A DNA stretch of 47,431 nt from Prolixibacteraceae bacterium (GCA_019459485.1 JAIBEZ010000018.1:1-47431), one strand, 5' to 3'. Counted from the first letter of the stretch, positions 1-8,335 are shown. Made by a program: numbers and translations. Notes: generated by a model from the sequence alone, not told the origin.

Positions 1-151
1 GATTCGTTGATTTGATGCGACGATTAATCAATGTGAACAGGCAATTTGTTCGTTTAATGTGCCGATTAGCCAATGTTGAAGGTCGTTTAGACGATTTGAT
101 GTGTCGATTAGACAATGTTGGGAGGCAAGTAGGCAATATTGTGAGGCAAGT
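1..151 (+). repeat. 42-nt degenerate tandem repeat
   Basis: Three units can be aligned at 12-53, 54-95 and 96-137, with a decayed fourth from 138. Each unit contains a TTRATGYGNCGATTA-like start and an AATGTT-like middle. Translated in frame 3 they give a 14-residue period with the pattern LMCRLxNV. The array runs off the left edge, so the copy number is unknown. It could be a coiled-coil-coding repeat or a non-coding satellite read in an open frame. Confidence 0.6.
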
Positions 152-224
152 AAACGGTTTCGGATGTAAAGCAGTTAGTCAGCCAATCCGGTCGATGTTG
201 TTGGAAAGAAAATATAAAGCCTGA
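3..224 (+). CDS. partial repetitive ORF at window edge
   Basis: An open frame enters from the left edge and stops at 222-224. Its first about 50 residues are 14-residue repeats (LMCRLANV, LMCRLDNV) that would form a short amphipathic helix series. The last about 20 residues, ending in LLERKYKA, are not repetitive. No family is recognised. The stop overlaps the first arm of a long inverted repeat. It may be the 3' end of a coiled-coil protein cut by the window or a chance open frame in a DNA satellite; the upstream sequence would decide. Confidence 0.3.
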   Translation, partial: FVDLMRRLINVNRQFVRLMCRLANVEGRLDDLMCRLDNVGRQVGNIVRQVNGFGCKAVSQPIRSMLLERKYKA

Positions 225-310
225 AAAAAGTATTGGGTTCTAAAAGTTTCCTAAGCAGGTCGGTGGATTAGACTTTTAGCTACAATACCCGTTTTGCTTT
301 TTCAGGCTTT
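216..310. terminator. long inverted repeat, candidate bidirectional terminator
   Basis: The arms AAAGCCTGAAAAA (from 216) and CTTTTTCAGGCTTT (297-310) are complementary over about 13 bp. Inside them TAAAAGT (241-247) pairs with ACTTTTA (272-278). The element lies between a plus-strand frame ending at 224 and a minus-strand gene ending at 320, where a shared terminator would be expected. The loop is long for a simple terminator. Confidence 0.5.
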
Positions 311-319
311 AATTGTGAA

Positions 320-1018
320 CTAATTTGCAGCGGTTTCGGTTTCGGTTGTTTCAGCCTGTTTTGCTGTTTTTCCTTTACCGTAATTTACAATTATTCTTGC
401 TGCTTTGTACCGGGCAATCACATCTTCGTCTTCTATAAAACCTTCAATCATATCGTCAAGAATTGCAATCCGGTTGTTTAGTGACTTGACCAGATCCGAA
501 ATATCCTGAATTGAAACTGTTTTACTTGTTTTTACAGTCGAACGGCCTTCGATGTGCCCGTTGTAAACCCCGATAAGCTGGCGGATATTTACGAGTTCAT
601 CGGCTGTAATTTTAAACGGCGACAAAACGTCGAGCATCGATTCCGCTTTATTTATAATTGCATTACAGCGGCTGATCACATCTTTTTCCATGCCGGCAGA
701 GAGTGAGCTTTCCGAATGATCGGTAAGCTGCAGAAGTACATTGTCGTTGTTGCGGCGTGCATAAACACACATTTTACGGCAAAGCTTGAAGGTGGAGCGA
801 ATGGTAGTGTCGAGAGTGAAATTTTTCGAATGGGTATAACCTGTTGAGTCGAGGCCTGAAACAAGTCCCAGTCCTTCGGTCGCGAGGTTATATTCAGATT
901 CGATAGCTTCAACTTCCGAAACAATTTCCGGTTCTTCTGACCAGAATGCGTGGTCTTTCCTCAGATTGGCCAGCACTGCCTGCACCATTGTAAGGTAATT
1001 TGATTCTGACTGCTTCAT
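320..1018 (-). CDS. hypothetical helical protein, 232 aa
   Basis: I do not recognise this family. The ATG at 1018 follows a purine-rich leader. There is no signal peptide or membrane segment, so it is probably cytoplasmic. The sequence is predicted mostly helical, with many charged residues, a basic stretch around RKMCVYARRNNDN (about residues 81-93) and a low-complexity T/E-rich tail (TAKQAETTETETAAN). It is transcribed away from the RHS array and shares an inverted repeat with the repetitive frame on its 3' side. A structural or regulatory role is possible but nothing in the sequence fixes one. Confidence 0.7.
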   Translation of the reverse strand: MKQSESNYLTMVQAVLANLRKDHAFWSEEPEIVSEVEAIESEYNLATEGLGLVSGLDSTGYTHSKNFTLDTTIRSTFKLCRKMCVYARRNNDNVLLQLTDHSESSLSAGMEKDVISRCNAIINKAESMLDVLSPFKITADELVNIRQLIGVYNGHIEGRSTVKTSKTVSIQDISDLVKSLNNRIAILDDMIEGFIEDEDVIARYKAARIIVNYGKGKTAKQAETTETETAAN

Positions 1019-1158
1019 TGATTTTTTTTTTAAAGATTAATTGATTGACCTGCTTGGGTATCGTCAACCAAGTTACAATAATTAAATCAAATGTTCGGCA
1101 TGCTCAATGAATTATTTTTGAAATAAATCGAATTTATGTTGGGTAAAATAAGGTACAG

Positions 1159-2808
1159 TTGCAAAAAACAACATCTCCTGAAGTCGATACCAATTACAGC
1201 TATTATTCGAACGGCTTGGTTAATATTATCACCAATTACGAACAATACGAATATGCTTCAGTTAATTGTTATCTTCACCACATTCAATTTGTCTCATCAG
1301 GAATTACCACAACAGTTTGGCAGATGACGAATATAGACAATTACAAGCGCATCACCGGGCTAAGTTCCTCCACGGGTGTGATACCCGAAACCGGACAGGC
1401 GGCCACTTATACTTCTTTCGAGAAAGTAAACACACTGGCCGAAGGGGTTTATGCAGCCACGTTTGTTTATAACAGTGGGAACCAAAGGGCAAAGATGATG
1501 GTTACCCAAAGTGGTTCTACCATTCTTACCCGCTGGTATGCTGGCAACAGTTACACGAAAGAAACGGCAAGTGGGCTTACCAAAGAATATACTTACATTG
1601 GCGGGGATGCCTACTCGGCGCCGGTAGCAGCCATTACCCAAAGCGGAACGACTACTTATTACTACCTGTTGCGCGATCACCTGGGCAATATTACCCATCA
1701 GGTAAATACCTCGAACGTGGTAGTAGCCGAATATAACTTTGATGCCTGGGGCCGGAGAAGAAACCCAACTGATTGGGGTTACAATCTAAGCGGCCAGCCC
1801 GAACTGTTTGCAGGCCGTGGGTTTACCGGGCATGAGGATTTGCCTTGGTTCAATTTGGTGAACATGAACGGCAGGCTATACGACCCGCTGGTGGGTCGCT
1901 TCCTCAGTGTTGACCCCTACATACAGGATCCCGGCTTTACCCAGGAATATAACCGCTACAGCTATTGTTTGAACAATCCATTGAGATATATCGACCCGAG
2001 TGGATATAAAAAGGCACCTGTAAAGGAAGATGCATTCATAATGGATTATGCCAATTATTGGAACAGGAGGACGCTCTATGGAGGTGGGAGTGGCGGCAGC
2101 AGTGGAGGTGGGAGTGGAGGATCAGGTAGCTGGTTTTCTGCTTATACGGAAGCCAGTCGCAAAGGCTATCAAGGAGAGGCAGCTGGTTTCATGAATGATT
2201 ATTACAATCAGGTTTATTCTCCGGACTATAGTGAGACAATGAACTTTCATTATTTCACCAATCATAACAAGGAGGACCAAATTCTGGAGCCTGGTTGTAA
2301 CATACTCGGAGTTACTGCCTATAGCATTAGACATGATTTTACAATAAATATTAACTCAGGTGGGAGACTTGATGGAATGGATTATGCAAATTATCTGACT
2401 TCGTTTACTGGGACTATTGCCGGAGGAGCTCAATTTGCAGTTGGCGTAGCTAAAAACCAAAGCTTGTGGAACGCTTCACATAAAGCATTTAAGGCATTAA
2501 AATTTATTGGTGTTAATGTTCAGACAAGAGCAATTAAACACGGAGCAAAGATTGCTTTAGCTAAAGCAAGTCGAAATATTGCCATATTCGGTGCAGGATT
2601 GTCAGTTATAGATATCGCTATGGATGGCCAGATAAATGCTTCTCACTTGTTAAATCTGGGAATGGTAGGAGTTTCTGCAATACCTGTTGTTGGTTGGATT
2701 GCAGGAGGGACTTTTTTTGCTGCAGATATGATAACATTAGGTGTTTCCGGTCAATCAATAGGTCAGCATTTGGATAGTTATGTTGGCGGCCCCTTATATG
2801 ATTATTAA
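1159..2808 (+). CDS. RHS/YD-repeat C-terminal cassette 1 with variable tip
   Basis: This is the longest RHS piece here and lacks the N-terminal export and shell-forming region. About 90 unusual N-terminal residues precede YD-type strands (FVYNSGNQRAKMMV, about 111-124). The diagnostic RHS core follows, with [27 protein letters not shown] and NNPLRYIDPSGY (about residues 172-282). A Gly/Ser linker (GGGSGGSSGGGSGG) then leads to the tip. The tip ends in hydrophobic, glycine-rich helices such as LLNLGMVGVSAIPVVGWIAG, typical of a membrane-interacting effector. The TTG start is only the first possible codon. The gene just downstream (10-nt gap) is the likely immunity partner. It is probably a displaced, non-secreted remnant of a larger RHS gene. 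Confidence 0.8.
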   Translation: MQKTTSPEVDTNYSYYSNGLVNIITNYEQYEYASVNCYLHHIQFVSSGITTTVWQMTNIDNYKRITGLSSSTGVIPETGQAATYTSFEKVNTLAEGVYAATFVYNSGNQRAKMMVTQSGSTILTRWYAGNSYTKETASGLTKEYTYIGGDAYSAPVAAITQSGTTTYYYLLRDHLGNITHQVNTSNVVVAEYNFDAWGRRRNPTDWGYNLSGQPELFAGRGFTGHEDLPWFNLVNMNGRLYDPLVGRFLSVDPYIQDPGFTQEYNRYSYCLNNPLRYIDPSGYKKAPVKEDAFIMDYANYWNRRTLYGGGSGGSSGGGSGGSGSWFSAYTEASRKGYQGEAAGFMNDYYNQVYSPDYSETMNFHYFTNHNKEDQILEPGCNILGVTAYSIRHDFTININSGGRLDGMDYANYLTSFTGTIAGGAQFAVGVAKNQSLWNASHKAFKALKFIGVNVQTRAIKHGAKIALAKASRNIAIFGAGLSVIDIAMDGQINASHLLNLGMVGVSAIPVVGWIAGGTFFAADMITLGVSGQSIGQHLDSYVGGPLYDY

Positions 2809-2818
2809 ATAAATCAGT

Positions 2819-3220
2819 ATGAAGATTTTCGATTATATATTCTATAGACTTAATAATTTGTATGCTTCAAAAGAAAAGTATGGATCATCGGTTTTTACTG
2901 CGGCTCTATATGTAAGCTTTTTAGAATTTTTGACTTTATTCTCAATATTTGTAACTTTTCAAGTTGTAACAAATGATTCTTTTCAAACAAGAGAATTCTT
3001 ACAACAATATAAACCATATTCAAAATATGGAATATTATTAATTTTCTTTCTATTTGAAATATTCAATTATTTAAGATATCGTAAAAAGAACACTAGAGAA
3101 GCACTACAAAGAAGATTTAAGAATCATTTTATGAATAAAATCATAAAGCCTTGGATGTTTATAATACTGGGAGCATTTTTATTTGGATTACCAATGCTGG
3201 TAAATTGCTTTGTTAAGTAG
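2819..3220 (+). CDS. putative membrane immunity protein for RHS tip 1
   Basis: A 133-aa protein starting 10 nt after the stop of RHS cassette 1. It has three hydrophobic segments at about residues 27-48 (LYVSFLEFLTLFSIFVTF), 70-86 (YGILLIFFLFEIFNYL) and 113-130 (WMFIILGAFLFGLPMLVNCF), separated by charged loops. No named family is recognised. Tight spacing behind a toxin tip, small size and a much more A+T-rich sequence than the RHS core are characteristic of immunity genes. As the partner tip is hydrophobic, protection in the inner membrane is a reasonable inference. Confidence 0.65.
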   Translation: MKIFDYIFYRLNNLYASKEKYGSSVFTAALYVSFLEFLTLFSIFVTFQVVTNDSFQTREFLQQYKPYSKYGILLIFFLFEIFNYLRYRKKNTREALQRRFKNHFMNKIIKPWMFIILGAFLFGLPMLVNCFVK

Positions 3221-3277
3221 CATATTGTTGGCATCCTGGTTCTACCTGATTTGCATAAAAACTCGCACCCGCCAGTG

Positions 3278-3321
3278 CCAATTTGCAATTGGTATTTATC
3301 CGCCGGAGAATTGTAATCTCC
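3278..3321. repeat. REP-like pair of palindromes
   Basis: Two short palindromes built around an ATTTGCAAT/ATTGTAAT core: CCAATTTGCAATTGG (3278-3292) and GGAGAATTGTAATCTCC (3305-3321). The same arrangement, with changed arms but conserved cores, recurs at 6981-7021 and 8786-8831, each time just upstream of a cassette-separating hairpin. Confidence 0.6.
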
Positions 3322-3330
3322 AAATAACAG

Positions 3331-3400
3331 AAAGAAGCTGCCCGCAAGGGTGGCTTCTTTTAAACTTTTGCTACTTTAGCCATTGCGTTCTTTGAAAAGC
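3331..3400 (+). terminator. cassette-boundary hairpin plus conserved motif, copy 1
   Basis: AAAGAAGC and GCTTCTTT form an 8-bp stem (3331-3360) around a C/G-rich loop and are followed by T residues, a good intrinsic terminator for the immunity gene upstream. A conserved tail follows: TTTTGCTAnTTTAGC and then CGTTCTTTGAAAAGC (3364-3400). Related copies lie at 5606, 7034 and 8851, and the hairpin alone at 5237. Confidence 0.7.
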
Positions 3401-3481
3401 TAGAAAGCCAAGCTGACAGGCCTGCCTGAACTGTTTGCCGATAGAGGTTTTACAGGTCATGAACACCTGAAATGGTTTAAT

Positions 3482-4462
3482 TTGGTGAACATGAACGGCA
3501 GGTTGTACGACCCGCTGGTGGGCCGCTTCCTCAGTGTTGACCCCTACATACAGGATCCCGGCTTTACCCAGGAATATAACCGCTACAGCTACTGTTTGAA
3601 CAACCCATTGAGATATACCGACCCGAGTGGATATAAAAAGGCACCTGTAAAGGAAGATGCATTTATAATGGATTATGCCAATTATTGGAACAGGAGGATG
3701 CTCTGTGGAGGTGGGAGTGGAGGTAGTGGTGGCCCCGGGCAGGGACGGAATGGCACAGGTCTGGGCGGAGTTTATTATGACTGGGGGAGCAATAAACATA
3801 AATCAACCGCCCAGGGAAATGAAGAAGTAGGTTGGGATTATGCATATGGTAACAGTTCTCGATATGGCAGAGAAGTAAGTGCTATCATATACAGTGGAAG
3901 CAAAGGCAACCCATATCAAATCTTGCTTGGGTTTCATTATTCTGATGGATCTTCGTTTTATTATAGTGATGGAGATAACCTCGGTGAAACCCAAGGTGGA
4001 GGGGGTAATGCATGGGATTACATTTCAAATGGAGCAAGTGTTGCTTCAGGATACCCAACAATTAGTGGAACGTGGGCATATAATACTTCTGGAGATGTAG
4101 CCTGGACTGGGAAAAATACAAATTATTATAAGCTTTCACAAATAAAGAATAATGGCGGGTATGTGAAGAGCATGAATTATGCTAAAAATGCTTCACGGCT
4201 TACCCGAGGTCTTGGAAACGGATTGACCGGATTAAGTGTTTTTGCTTCTGGCGTTTCAACTTATATCGCTGTATCTAATGGCACAGATAATACTTCCACT
4301 TGGGTTAATTTAGGAATCGGAGTTGGAGGAGCAGCTTTAACTATATTTTGTGCTCCTGCTGTTGTTACAGGGGTAGCTATTGGAGGGGCTGTTTGGGGTA
4401 TAGGTCAACTCGTTGCAGGTGATGAAATCAACGGTTGGATAGATAATAACTTTGGATATTAA
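3482..4462 (+). CDS. RHS C-terminal cassette 2 with variable tip
   Basis: An orphan RHS fragment. The frame is open from 3404, right after the boundary element, but has no ATG. The homology to other cassettes begins at [14 protein letters not shown] (about 3424), so the piece starts inside the RHS core. The core ([29 protein letters not shown]) and the following ~40 residues are almost identical in DNA to cassettes 1 and 4. The tip then diverges: a Gly/Asn/Tyr-rich region followed by hydrophobic helices (about 240-320: [33 protein letters not shown]). A membrane-active toxin is inferred. The next gene is the likely immunity partner. TTG at 3482 is a nominal start; the cassette may be a silent recombination donor. 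Confidence 0.7.
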   Translation: MVNMNGRLYDPLVGRFLSVDPYIQDPGFTQEYNRYSYCLNNPLRYTDPSGYKKAPVKEDAFIMDYANYWNRRMLCGGGSGGSGGPGQGRNGTGLGGVYYDWGSNKHKSTAQGNEEVGWDYAYGNSSRYGREVSAIIYSGSKGNPYQILLGFHYSDGSSFYYSDGDNLGETQGGGGNAWDYISNGASVASGYPTISGTWAYNTSGDVAWTGKNTNYYKLSQIKNNGGYVKSMNYAKNASRLTRGLGNGLTGLSVFASGVSTYIAVSNGTDNTSTWVNLGIGVGGAALTIFCAPAVVTGVAIGGAVWGIGQLVAGDEINGWIDNNFGY

Positions 4463-4467
4463 TAGTT

Positions 4468-5163
4468 ATGGATAAAAAATATAGAATTATACATTATTCA
4501 AAAATTAGGTTTGCTTGTGTTCTTATTCCTTCATGGCTATCAGCCTTCCCTTTATCAATGCTACTACTTCCTTTAGGTATAATTGGGCAGATAATTTTAG
4601 GAATTCTTGGAATTGTTATTGTTTTTGCCTCATTTTTTATTATACCTAAGTATCTTGCTAAAGCGATATTAGACATTTACGTTGATACGGAAGGTTTTCA
4701 ATTTGATTGGGTAAAATCATACTGGGGTAGCAAATCCAAACAAACACAACGTGTTAGTGTAGATGAGCTAAAATCCTATAAATATGAATCTTCATATAAT
4801 TTTAGTACATTAAAACTAAGATTGAAATCAGGCGGAAGAATAAAACTTCATCGGTGGTATAATGACAGCAATGATGATTTTGATAAATTCATGACCCAAT
4901 TTAAGCGAACTATTGAAAGCTACAATAAGAAGAAAAGCACGGCAACAGTTATCGAAAAAGAAAAGTCGATAATGGAAAATAGAAGTTTCCTGATAGTGAT
5001 AGGTCTTGTGATAGGAGTGATTTTTATTGCGACTATATTACTACTTATCTTTAAGGGAGTAAGCAACATGAAAGGAATTCTTCCTATTTTAATTGTTCTT
5101 GGCCCGTTAATTTGGGTTGTAATCCGAATTATAAAAGGACTAGAAAAAACGAAAATTGAATAG
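4468..5163 (+). CDS. putative membrane immunity protein for RHS tip 2
   Basis: A 231-aa protein starting 5 nt after the cassette 2 stop. Two adjacent N-terminal membrane segments (about residues 15-65, containing LSMLLLPLGIIGQIILGILG) are followed by a soluble middle of about 100 residues with a PH-like alternation (VDTEGFQFDW ... LKLRLKSGGRIKLHRW). Two C-terminal membrane segments complete it (FLIVIGLVIGVIFIATILLL and ILPILIVLGPLIWVVIRII). Placement behind a hydrophobic RHS tip supports an immunity role, but no database family is recognised. Confidence 0.6.
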   Translation: MDKKYRIIHYSKIRFACVLIPSWLSAFPLSMLLLPLGIIGQIILGILGIVIVFASFFIIPKYLAKAILDIYVDTEGFQFDWVKSYWGSKSKQTQRVSVDELKSYKYESSYNFSTLKLRLKSGGRIKLHRWYNDSNDDFDKFMTQFKRTIESYNKKKSTATVIEKEKSIMENRSFLIVIGLVIGVIFIATILLLIFKGVSNMKGILPILIVLGPLIWVVIRIIKGLEKTKIE

Positions 5164-5236
5164 TCCAAACGTTATTGCAACAAAGCTCGCTCTTCTGGAT
5201 ATATAAAAAGCTGGCAAGTTTGAAATAAGAAAGTAG

Positions 5237-5265
5237 AGAAGCTGCCCGCGAGGGTAGCTTCTTTT
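5237..5265 (+). terminator. cassette hairpin, copy 2
   Basis: AGAAGCTGCCC...GGGTAGCTTCTTTT forms the same stem as the other boundary hairpins and terminates the preceding immunity gene. The conserved CGTTCTTTGAAAA tail is missing here and no RHS core follows, so this copy appears partial. Confidence 0.65.
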
Positions 5266-5311
5266 GCTGTTTATCCGACTACGAACAGTAGGACTGTAAA
5301 ATGCAACTGAG

Positions 5312-5518
5312 ATGGAAAAATTTGATGAAAGAAAAGCAATATTGAAATTAATACTTTCAAGCAAAAAGGGAGTACCCAAAGAAAATATTATCGAATATCT
5401 GGATTATAATAATAAAGTTAAATACTCAGATAATGAAGTAGAAGTCTTTTTGGCAGATTTAAATGGACAGAACAAAGTGAAAAATATAGAAGGGTTCTGG
5501 TTTCTGTCCAAAGAGTAA
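5312..5518 (+). CDS. small orphan protein in RHS array, 68 aa
   Basis: An ATG-started frame of 68 residues (MEKFDERKAILKLI... GFWFLSKE), helical, charged and without membrane segments. The end, NKVKNIEGFWFLSKE, resembles the wing of a small winged-helix, but this is weak. It sits between two boundary hairpins in the position of an immunity gene, with no RHS core or tip in front of it. The most economical reading is an orphan immunity gene whose toxin tip has been lost. Confidence 0.5.
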   Translation: MEKFDERKAILKLILSSKKGVPKENIIEYLDYNNKVKYSDNEVEVFLADLNGQNKVKNIEGFWFLSKE

Positions 5519-5605
5519 TTTGCAGCTTCCAATCACCTACTATCCCCTCGTTTGAGCGATAGCGGCAATGAGGTGGTATTTGTATTGTGTTTATAACACT
5601 AAAAT

Positions 5606-5676
5606 AAAGAAGTTGCCCATAAGGGCGGCTTCTTTTAAACTTCTGCTAATTTAGCGCTTACGTTCTTTGAAAAGAT
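5606..5676 (+). terminator. cassette-boundary hairpin plus conserved motif, copy 3
   Basis: AAAGAAG / GGCTTCTTTT hairpin around TTGCCCATAAGGGC (5606-5635), followed by CTGCTAATTTAGCGCTTA and CGTTCTTTGAAAAG (5642-5676). It has the same order as copies 1, 4 and 5. Confidence 0.65.
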
Positions 5677-5759
5677 GAATTAAAGGCTTTCCCCATAGGA
5701 GGAACGGGAAGGAGGCTTTCCCCGGCTTTACCCAGGAATATAACCGCTACAGCTATTGT

Positions 5760-6542
5760 TTGAACAACCCGTTGAGATATACCGACCCGAGCGGATATAA
5801 AAAGGCACCTGTTAAGGAAGATGCATTCATAATGGATTATGCCAATTATTGGAACAGGAGGACACTCTATGGAGGTGGGAGTGGAGGCAGTTTGAATTCT
5901 TTTTTTAGTGGCGGATCCGGAGGGCCCGGCGGAAGGAATGGCACAGGTTTGAATGGAGCTTATTATGACCATAGTAGTAGTACTTACCGTTCTACTGGGA
6001 CGGGAAACCCGGAAGTAGGCTGGGACTATGCCTTAAGTGTAGCACAGAATTATGCTTCAGAAAGATGGTGGAGGCAGGATGCATATGCAGGCAGCAGCGG
6101 TGAGATGGCTTATAAAGGAAGTATCTGGAAGTACTCGTCGTCATTTACATCGGCAGAAAATATTGGCAGAAATCAAATTGGAGATGTAATCAATGGGGAA
6201 ACTATTACTGGTTTTTCTGGCGGAATGCCTTTGCGTGATTTGAGATCGGGAGAAGGTGATCCAATTACAGGAATGCCTTCATTTATTGGTGGTCCATTAA
6301 GAAAAGGACAGGCTGCTTTAAAAGTAGGCAAGTACCTGTTTAATCCCAGTGCTTTGCATAGTGTTAAAAAAGGCGTTTTAGCTTTTACGAAGCCCCAAAA
6401 CTTCGCTCACATTGTTGGAGATAATCCAGATATATTGTTTAAAGGAGGAAAAGTCTTTTTAACAGGGGCCAAGACTAGCAGTTTTTATGGTAAGTCATAT
6501 GAAACTAGTCTCAGCATTATTGATTTCTTAAAACTTTTTTAA
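5760..6542 (+). CDS. RHS C-terminal cassette 3 with variable tip
   Basis: This is the shortest core. Homology starts at [13 protein letters not shown], fused to a GGCTTTCCCC repeat, so only the last part of the RHS core remains ([16 protein letters not shown]). The frame is open to about 5678 but has no ATG; the TTG at 5760 is nominal. After the conserved NYWNRRTLYGGGSGG linker the tip is unrelated to those of the other cassettes. It contains YNIGRNQIGDVINGE-like and LRKGQAALKVGKYLFNP segments and ends in a soluble stretch rich in Lys, Phe and Gly rather than membrane helices. It ends in FLKLF and is followed after 10 nt by a soluble partner, so this toxin probably acts in the cytoplasm. The activity is not recognisable. 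Confidence 0.65.
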   Translation: MNNPLRYTDPSGYKKAPVKEDAFIMDYANYWNRRTLYGGGSGGSLNSFFSGGSGGPGGRNGTGLNGAYYDHSSSTYRSTGTGNPEVGWDYALSVAQNYASERWWRQDAYAGSSGEMAYKGSIWKYSSSFTSAENIGRNQIGDVINGETITGFSGGMPLRDLRSGEGDPITGMPSFIGGPLRKGQAALKVGKYLFNPSALHSVKKGVLAFTKPQNFAHIVGDNPDILFKGGKVFLTGAKTSSFYGKSYETSLSIIDFLKLF

Positions 6543-6552
6543 AAGCGAGTAT

Positions 6553-6900
6553 ATGGAGATTCTATCTTATGAATTAAGGATTGACGTGGATGAAAAATAT
6601 TATGACGAAGTTTCTTCTATCATTGGACTTTATCCTGATAGTTTCAAATTTGGTTGGTCGTATGAAATATTATTTGAAGAGAACAAGGAGAATTATAATG
6701 CAATGAATAAGTTCCTTGACTCACTAGAGGGTAAATACGATCATCTGAATGAGTTGGGTGTAGAAAGTCGGAATATCACGATTTGGATTGTTTACGGCTA
6801 TAACAATCAATGCAATATGGAGTTTGAACCTAGTTTATTATACAGATTGGGGAAATGTGGTGTAAAATTATGTATATCTTGCTATGAGGCTGGCTCTTAA
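6553..6900 (+). CDS. putative soluble immunity protein (DUF4279-like) for RHS tip 3
   Basis: 115 residues, starting 10 nt after cassette 3. The layout resembles DUF4279, a family found as immunity proteins: a strand (ELRIDVDEKYYDEVSSIIG), a P-G motif with aromatic strand (YPDSFKFGWSYEILF), a helix (NAMNKFLDSLEGKYDHLNEL) and a final pair of strands with a helix (TIWIVYGYNNQ ... SLLYRLGKCGVKLCISCY). The family assignment is by eye. It has no signal or membrane segment, which fits neutralising a cytoplasmic toxin. Confidence 0.6.
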   Translation: MEILSYELRIDVDEKYYDEVSSIIGLYPDSFKFGWSYEILFEENKENYNAMNKFLDSLEGKYDHLNELGVESRNITIWIVYGYNNQCNMEFEPSLLYRLGKCGVKLCISCYEAGS

Positions 6901-6980
6901 TAAAAGCAATCAAATTTGTTTTGTAAATAAAGCCTCTTCCTCTTTCATCCGGATATGCTTAAAAACTTGTAGCTGCTAGT

Positions 6981-7021
6981 GCAATTTGCAATTGGGATTT
7001 ATCCGCGGGGGATTTGCAATC
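6981..7021. repeat. REP-like pair of palindromes
   Basis: CAATTTGCAATTG (6981-6993) and GGATTTGCAATCC (7009-7021), separated by ATTTATCCGCGGG-type sequence that is also present in the 3278-3321 copy. It lies 12 nt upstream of a cassette-boundary hairpin. Confidence 0.6.
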
Positions 7022-7033
7022 CAGAAGAACACC

Positions 7034-7106
7034 AAAGAAGCTACCCTTGCGGGCAGCTTCTTTTAAACTATTGCTATTTTAGCACTTACGTTCTTTGAAA
7101 AGCGAA
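7034..7106 (+). terminator. cassette-boundary hairpin plus conserved motif, copy 4
   Basis: AAAGAAGC (7034) pairs with GCTTCTTT (7056-7063) around TACCCTTGCGGGCA, followed by TTTAAACTATTGCTATTTTAGC-like sequence and TACGTTCTTTGAAAAGC up to 7103. The tail contains a TAcgTTcTTTG sequence loosely like a Bacteroidota promoter. Confidence 0.7.
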
Positions 7107-7110
7107 CCAA

Positions 7111-7166
7111 GGCTTTCCCTTTCGGAGAATCCCGCCAGTTGCGGGACAGGCAGGGAAGGGGCTTCC
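7111..7166. repeat. GGCTTTCCC palindromic repeat, copy 1
   Basis: A GGCTTTCCC ... GGGAAGGGGCTT element with an inner CCCGCCAGTTGCGGG hairpin. A near-identical copy lies at 8930-8988 and a shortened one at 5681-5718. Each sits between the boundary element and the point where RHS homology begins. Confidence 0.6.
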
Positions 7167-7209
7167 TTACCCGGGCAACATTACCCACCAGGTAAATACC
7201 TCGAACAGC

Positions 7210-8325
7210 GTGGTGGCTGAGTTTAGTTTTGATGCCTGTTCAGTGAAACTTGGTTTTTGTGAGTGTAGCGAAACGAAAACCGTAGTTGAACTAATCCCGA
7301 TGAGCGAAGCGGGTCGGGAGGGAAGAAGGAGAAACCCGGTCAACTGGGGTTACAATCTAAGCGGCCAGCCCGAACTGTTTGCCGATAGAGGTTTTACAGG
7401 TCATGAACACCTGAAATGGTTCAATTTGGTGAACATGAACGGCAGGTTGTACGACCCGCTGGTGGGCCGCTTCCTCAGTGTTGACCCCTACATACAGGAT
7501 CCCGGCTTTACCCAGGAATATAACCGCTACAGCTATTGTTTGAACAACCCATTGAGATATACCGACCCGAGTGGATATAAAAAGGCACCTGTAAAGGAAG
7601 ATGCATTTATAATGGATTATGCCAATTATTGGAACAGGAGGATGCTCCATGGTGGTGGGAGTGGAGGCAGCAGCAGTGGAGGATCAGGTGGCTGGTTTTC
7701 TGCTTATACAGAAGCCAGCCGCAAAGGCTATCAAGGAGAGGCAACTGGTTTTATGAATGATTATTACAATCAGGTTTATGCTCCGGACTATAATGGAACA
7801 ATGAGTTTTCATTATTTTACTAATTATAGCAAGGATGACCAAGCCCTGGAGCCTGGTTGTAACGTACTTGGAGCTACTGCCTATAGCGTTAGGCATGACT
7901 TCACAATAAGAGGAGGGGGTGATTTGTCTGCAGGTAATGGATATTCAGCGGCATTGTATTGGGCTAATACAGTTAATTCACTGTATAACGAAAATGCAGC
8001 AAGAAATCTTAAAGCCTTGCGGCGAGAGGCCTCCGGTTGGATGAAAGTGGCCAGAAAAGTGCCTGGAAGGATTAATAGTGCTATAGATGCAAATAAGTTC
8101 ACTGGTGTAATTACTAAAAGCATTGGAAAGAAACTATTTGGTGTTGGATTAGTTTTTAGTGCTGTTGATGTGTATCAAGACCCATCGGCAAGTAATGTTG
8201 GATGGAATGTTGCCGACGGTTTAGTTGGATGGGCTGCTTTTGTTCCAGGATTACAAATTCCTGCATTAATTTATTTTTCTGCACGTATATCCTATGATAT
8301 TTATGATGCATATAACAAACCCTAA
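7210..8325 (+). CDS. RHS C-terminal cassette 4 with variable tip
   Basis: The homology starts near PGNITHQVNTSN (about 7171), but no ATG precedes it; GTG at 7210 is nominal. An in-frame insert of about 27 residues replaces WG after FDA. The RHS core follows ([29 protein letters not shown], about residues 76-122), then a Gly/Ser linker. The proximal tip (WFSAYTEASRKGYQGEA ... EPGCNVLGATAYSVRHDFT) closely matches cassette 1, but the distal tip differs. It ends in hydrophobic Gly-rich segments (GVGLVFSAVDVY, NVADGLVGWAAFVPGLQIPA). Tips 1 and 4 thus share a proximal module and differ in the terminal effector, which is itself evidence of modular exchange. Confidence 0.75.
   Translation: MVAEFSFDACSVKLGFCECSETKTVVELIPMSEAGREGRRRNPVNWGYNLSGQPELFADRGFTGHEHLKWFNLVNMNGRLYDPLVGRFLSVDPYIQDPGFTQEYNRYSYCLNNPLRYTDPSGYKKAPVKEDAFIMDYANYWNRRMLHGGGSGGSSSGGSGGWFSAYTEASRKGYQGEATGFMNDYYNQVYAPDYNGTMSFHYFTNYSKDDQALEPGCNVLGATAYSVRHDFTIRGGGDLSAGNGYSAALYWANTVNSLYNENAARNLKALRREASGWMKVARKVPGRINSAIDANKFTGVITKSIGKKLFGVGLVFSAVDVYQDPSASNVGWNVADGLVGWAAFVPGLQIPALIYFSARISYDIYDAYNKP
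7239..7320. repeat. in-frame REP-like insertion inside RHS cassette 4
   Basis: An insertion of about 81 nt relative to cassette 1. It contains two hairpins: GGTTTTTG...CGAAAACC, and CCCGA...GCGAAGCGGGTCGGG. It keeps the reading frame, adding Cys-rich sequence (CSVKLGFCECSETKT...). A nearly identical copy is at the same place in cassette 5 (9062-9142). Confidence 0.65.
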
Positions 8326-8335
8326 TATTTATAAA

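Noticed and set aside
1-151. CRISPR-like periodicity
   Set aside because: The 42-nt units are tandem and degenerate, with no unique spacers or conserved direct repeat, and no cas genes are present.
3210-3395. 61-residue frame after immunity gene 1
   Set aside because: It runs through REP-like palindromes and the boundary hairpin, so the frame is incidental.
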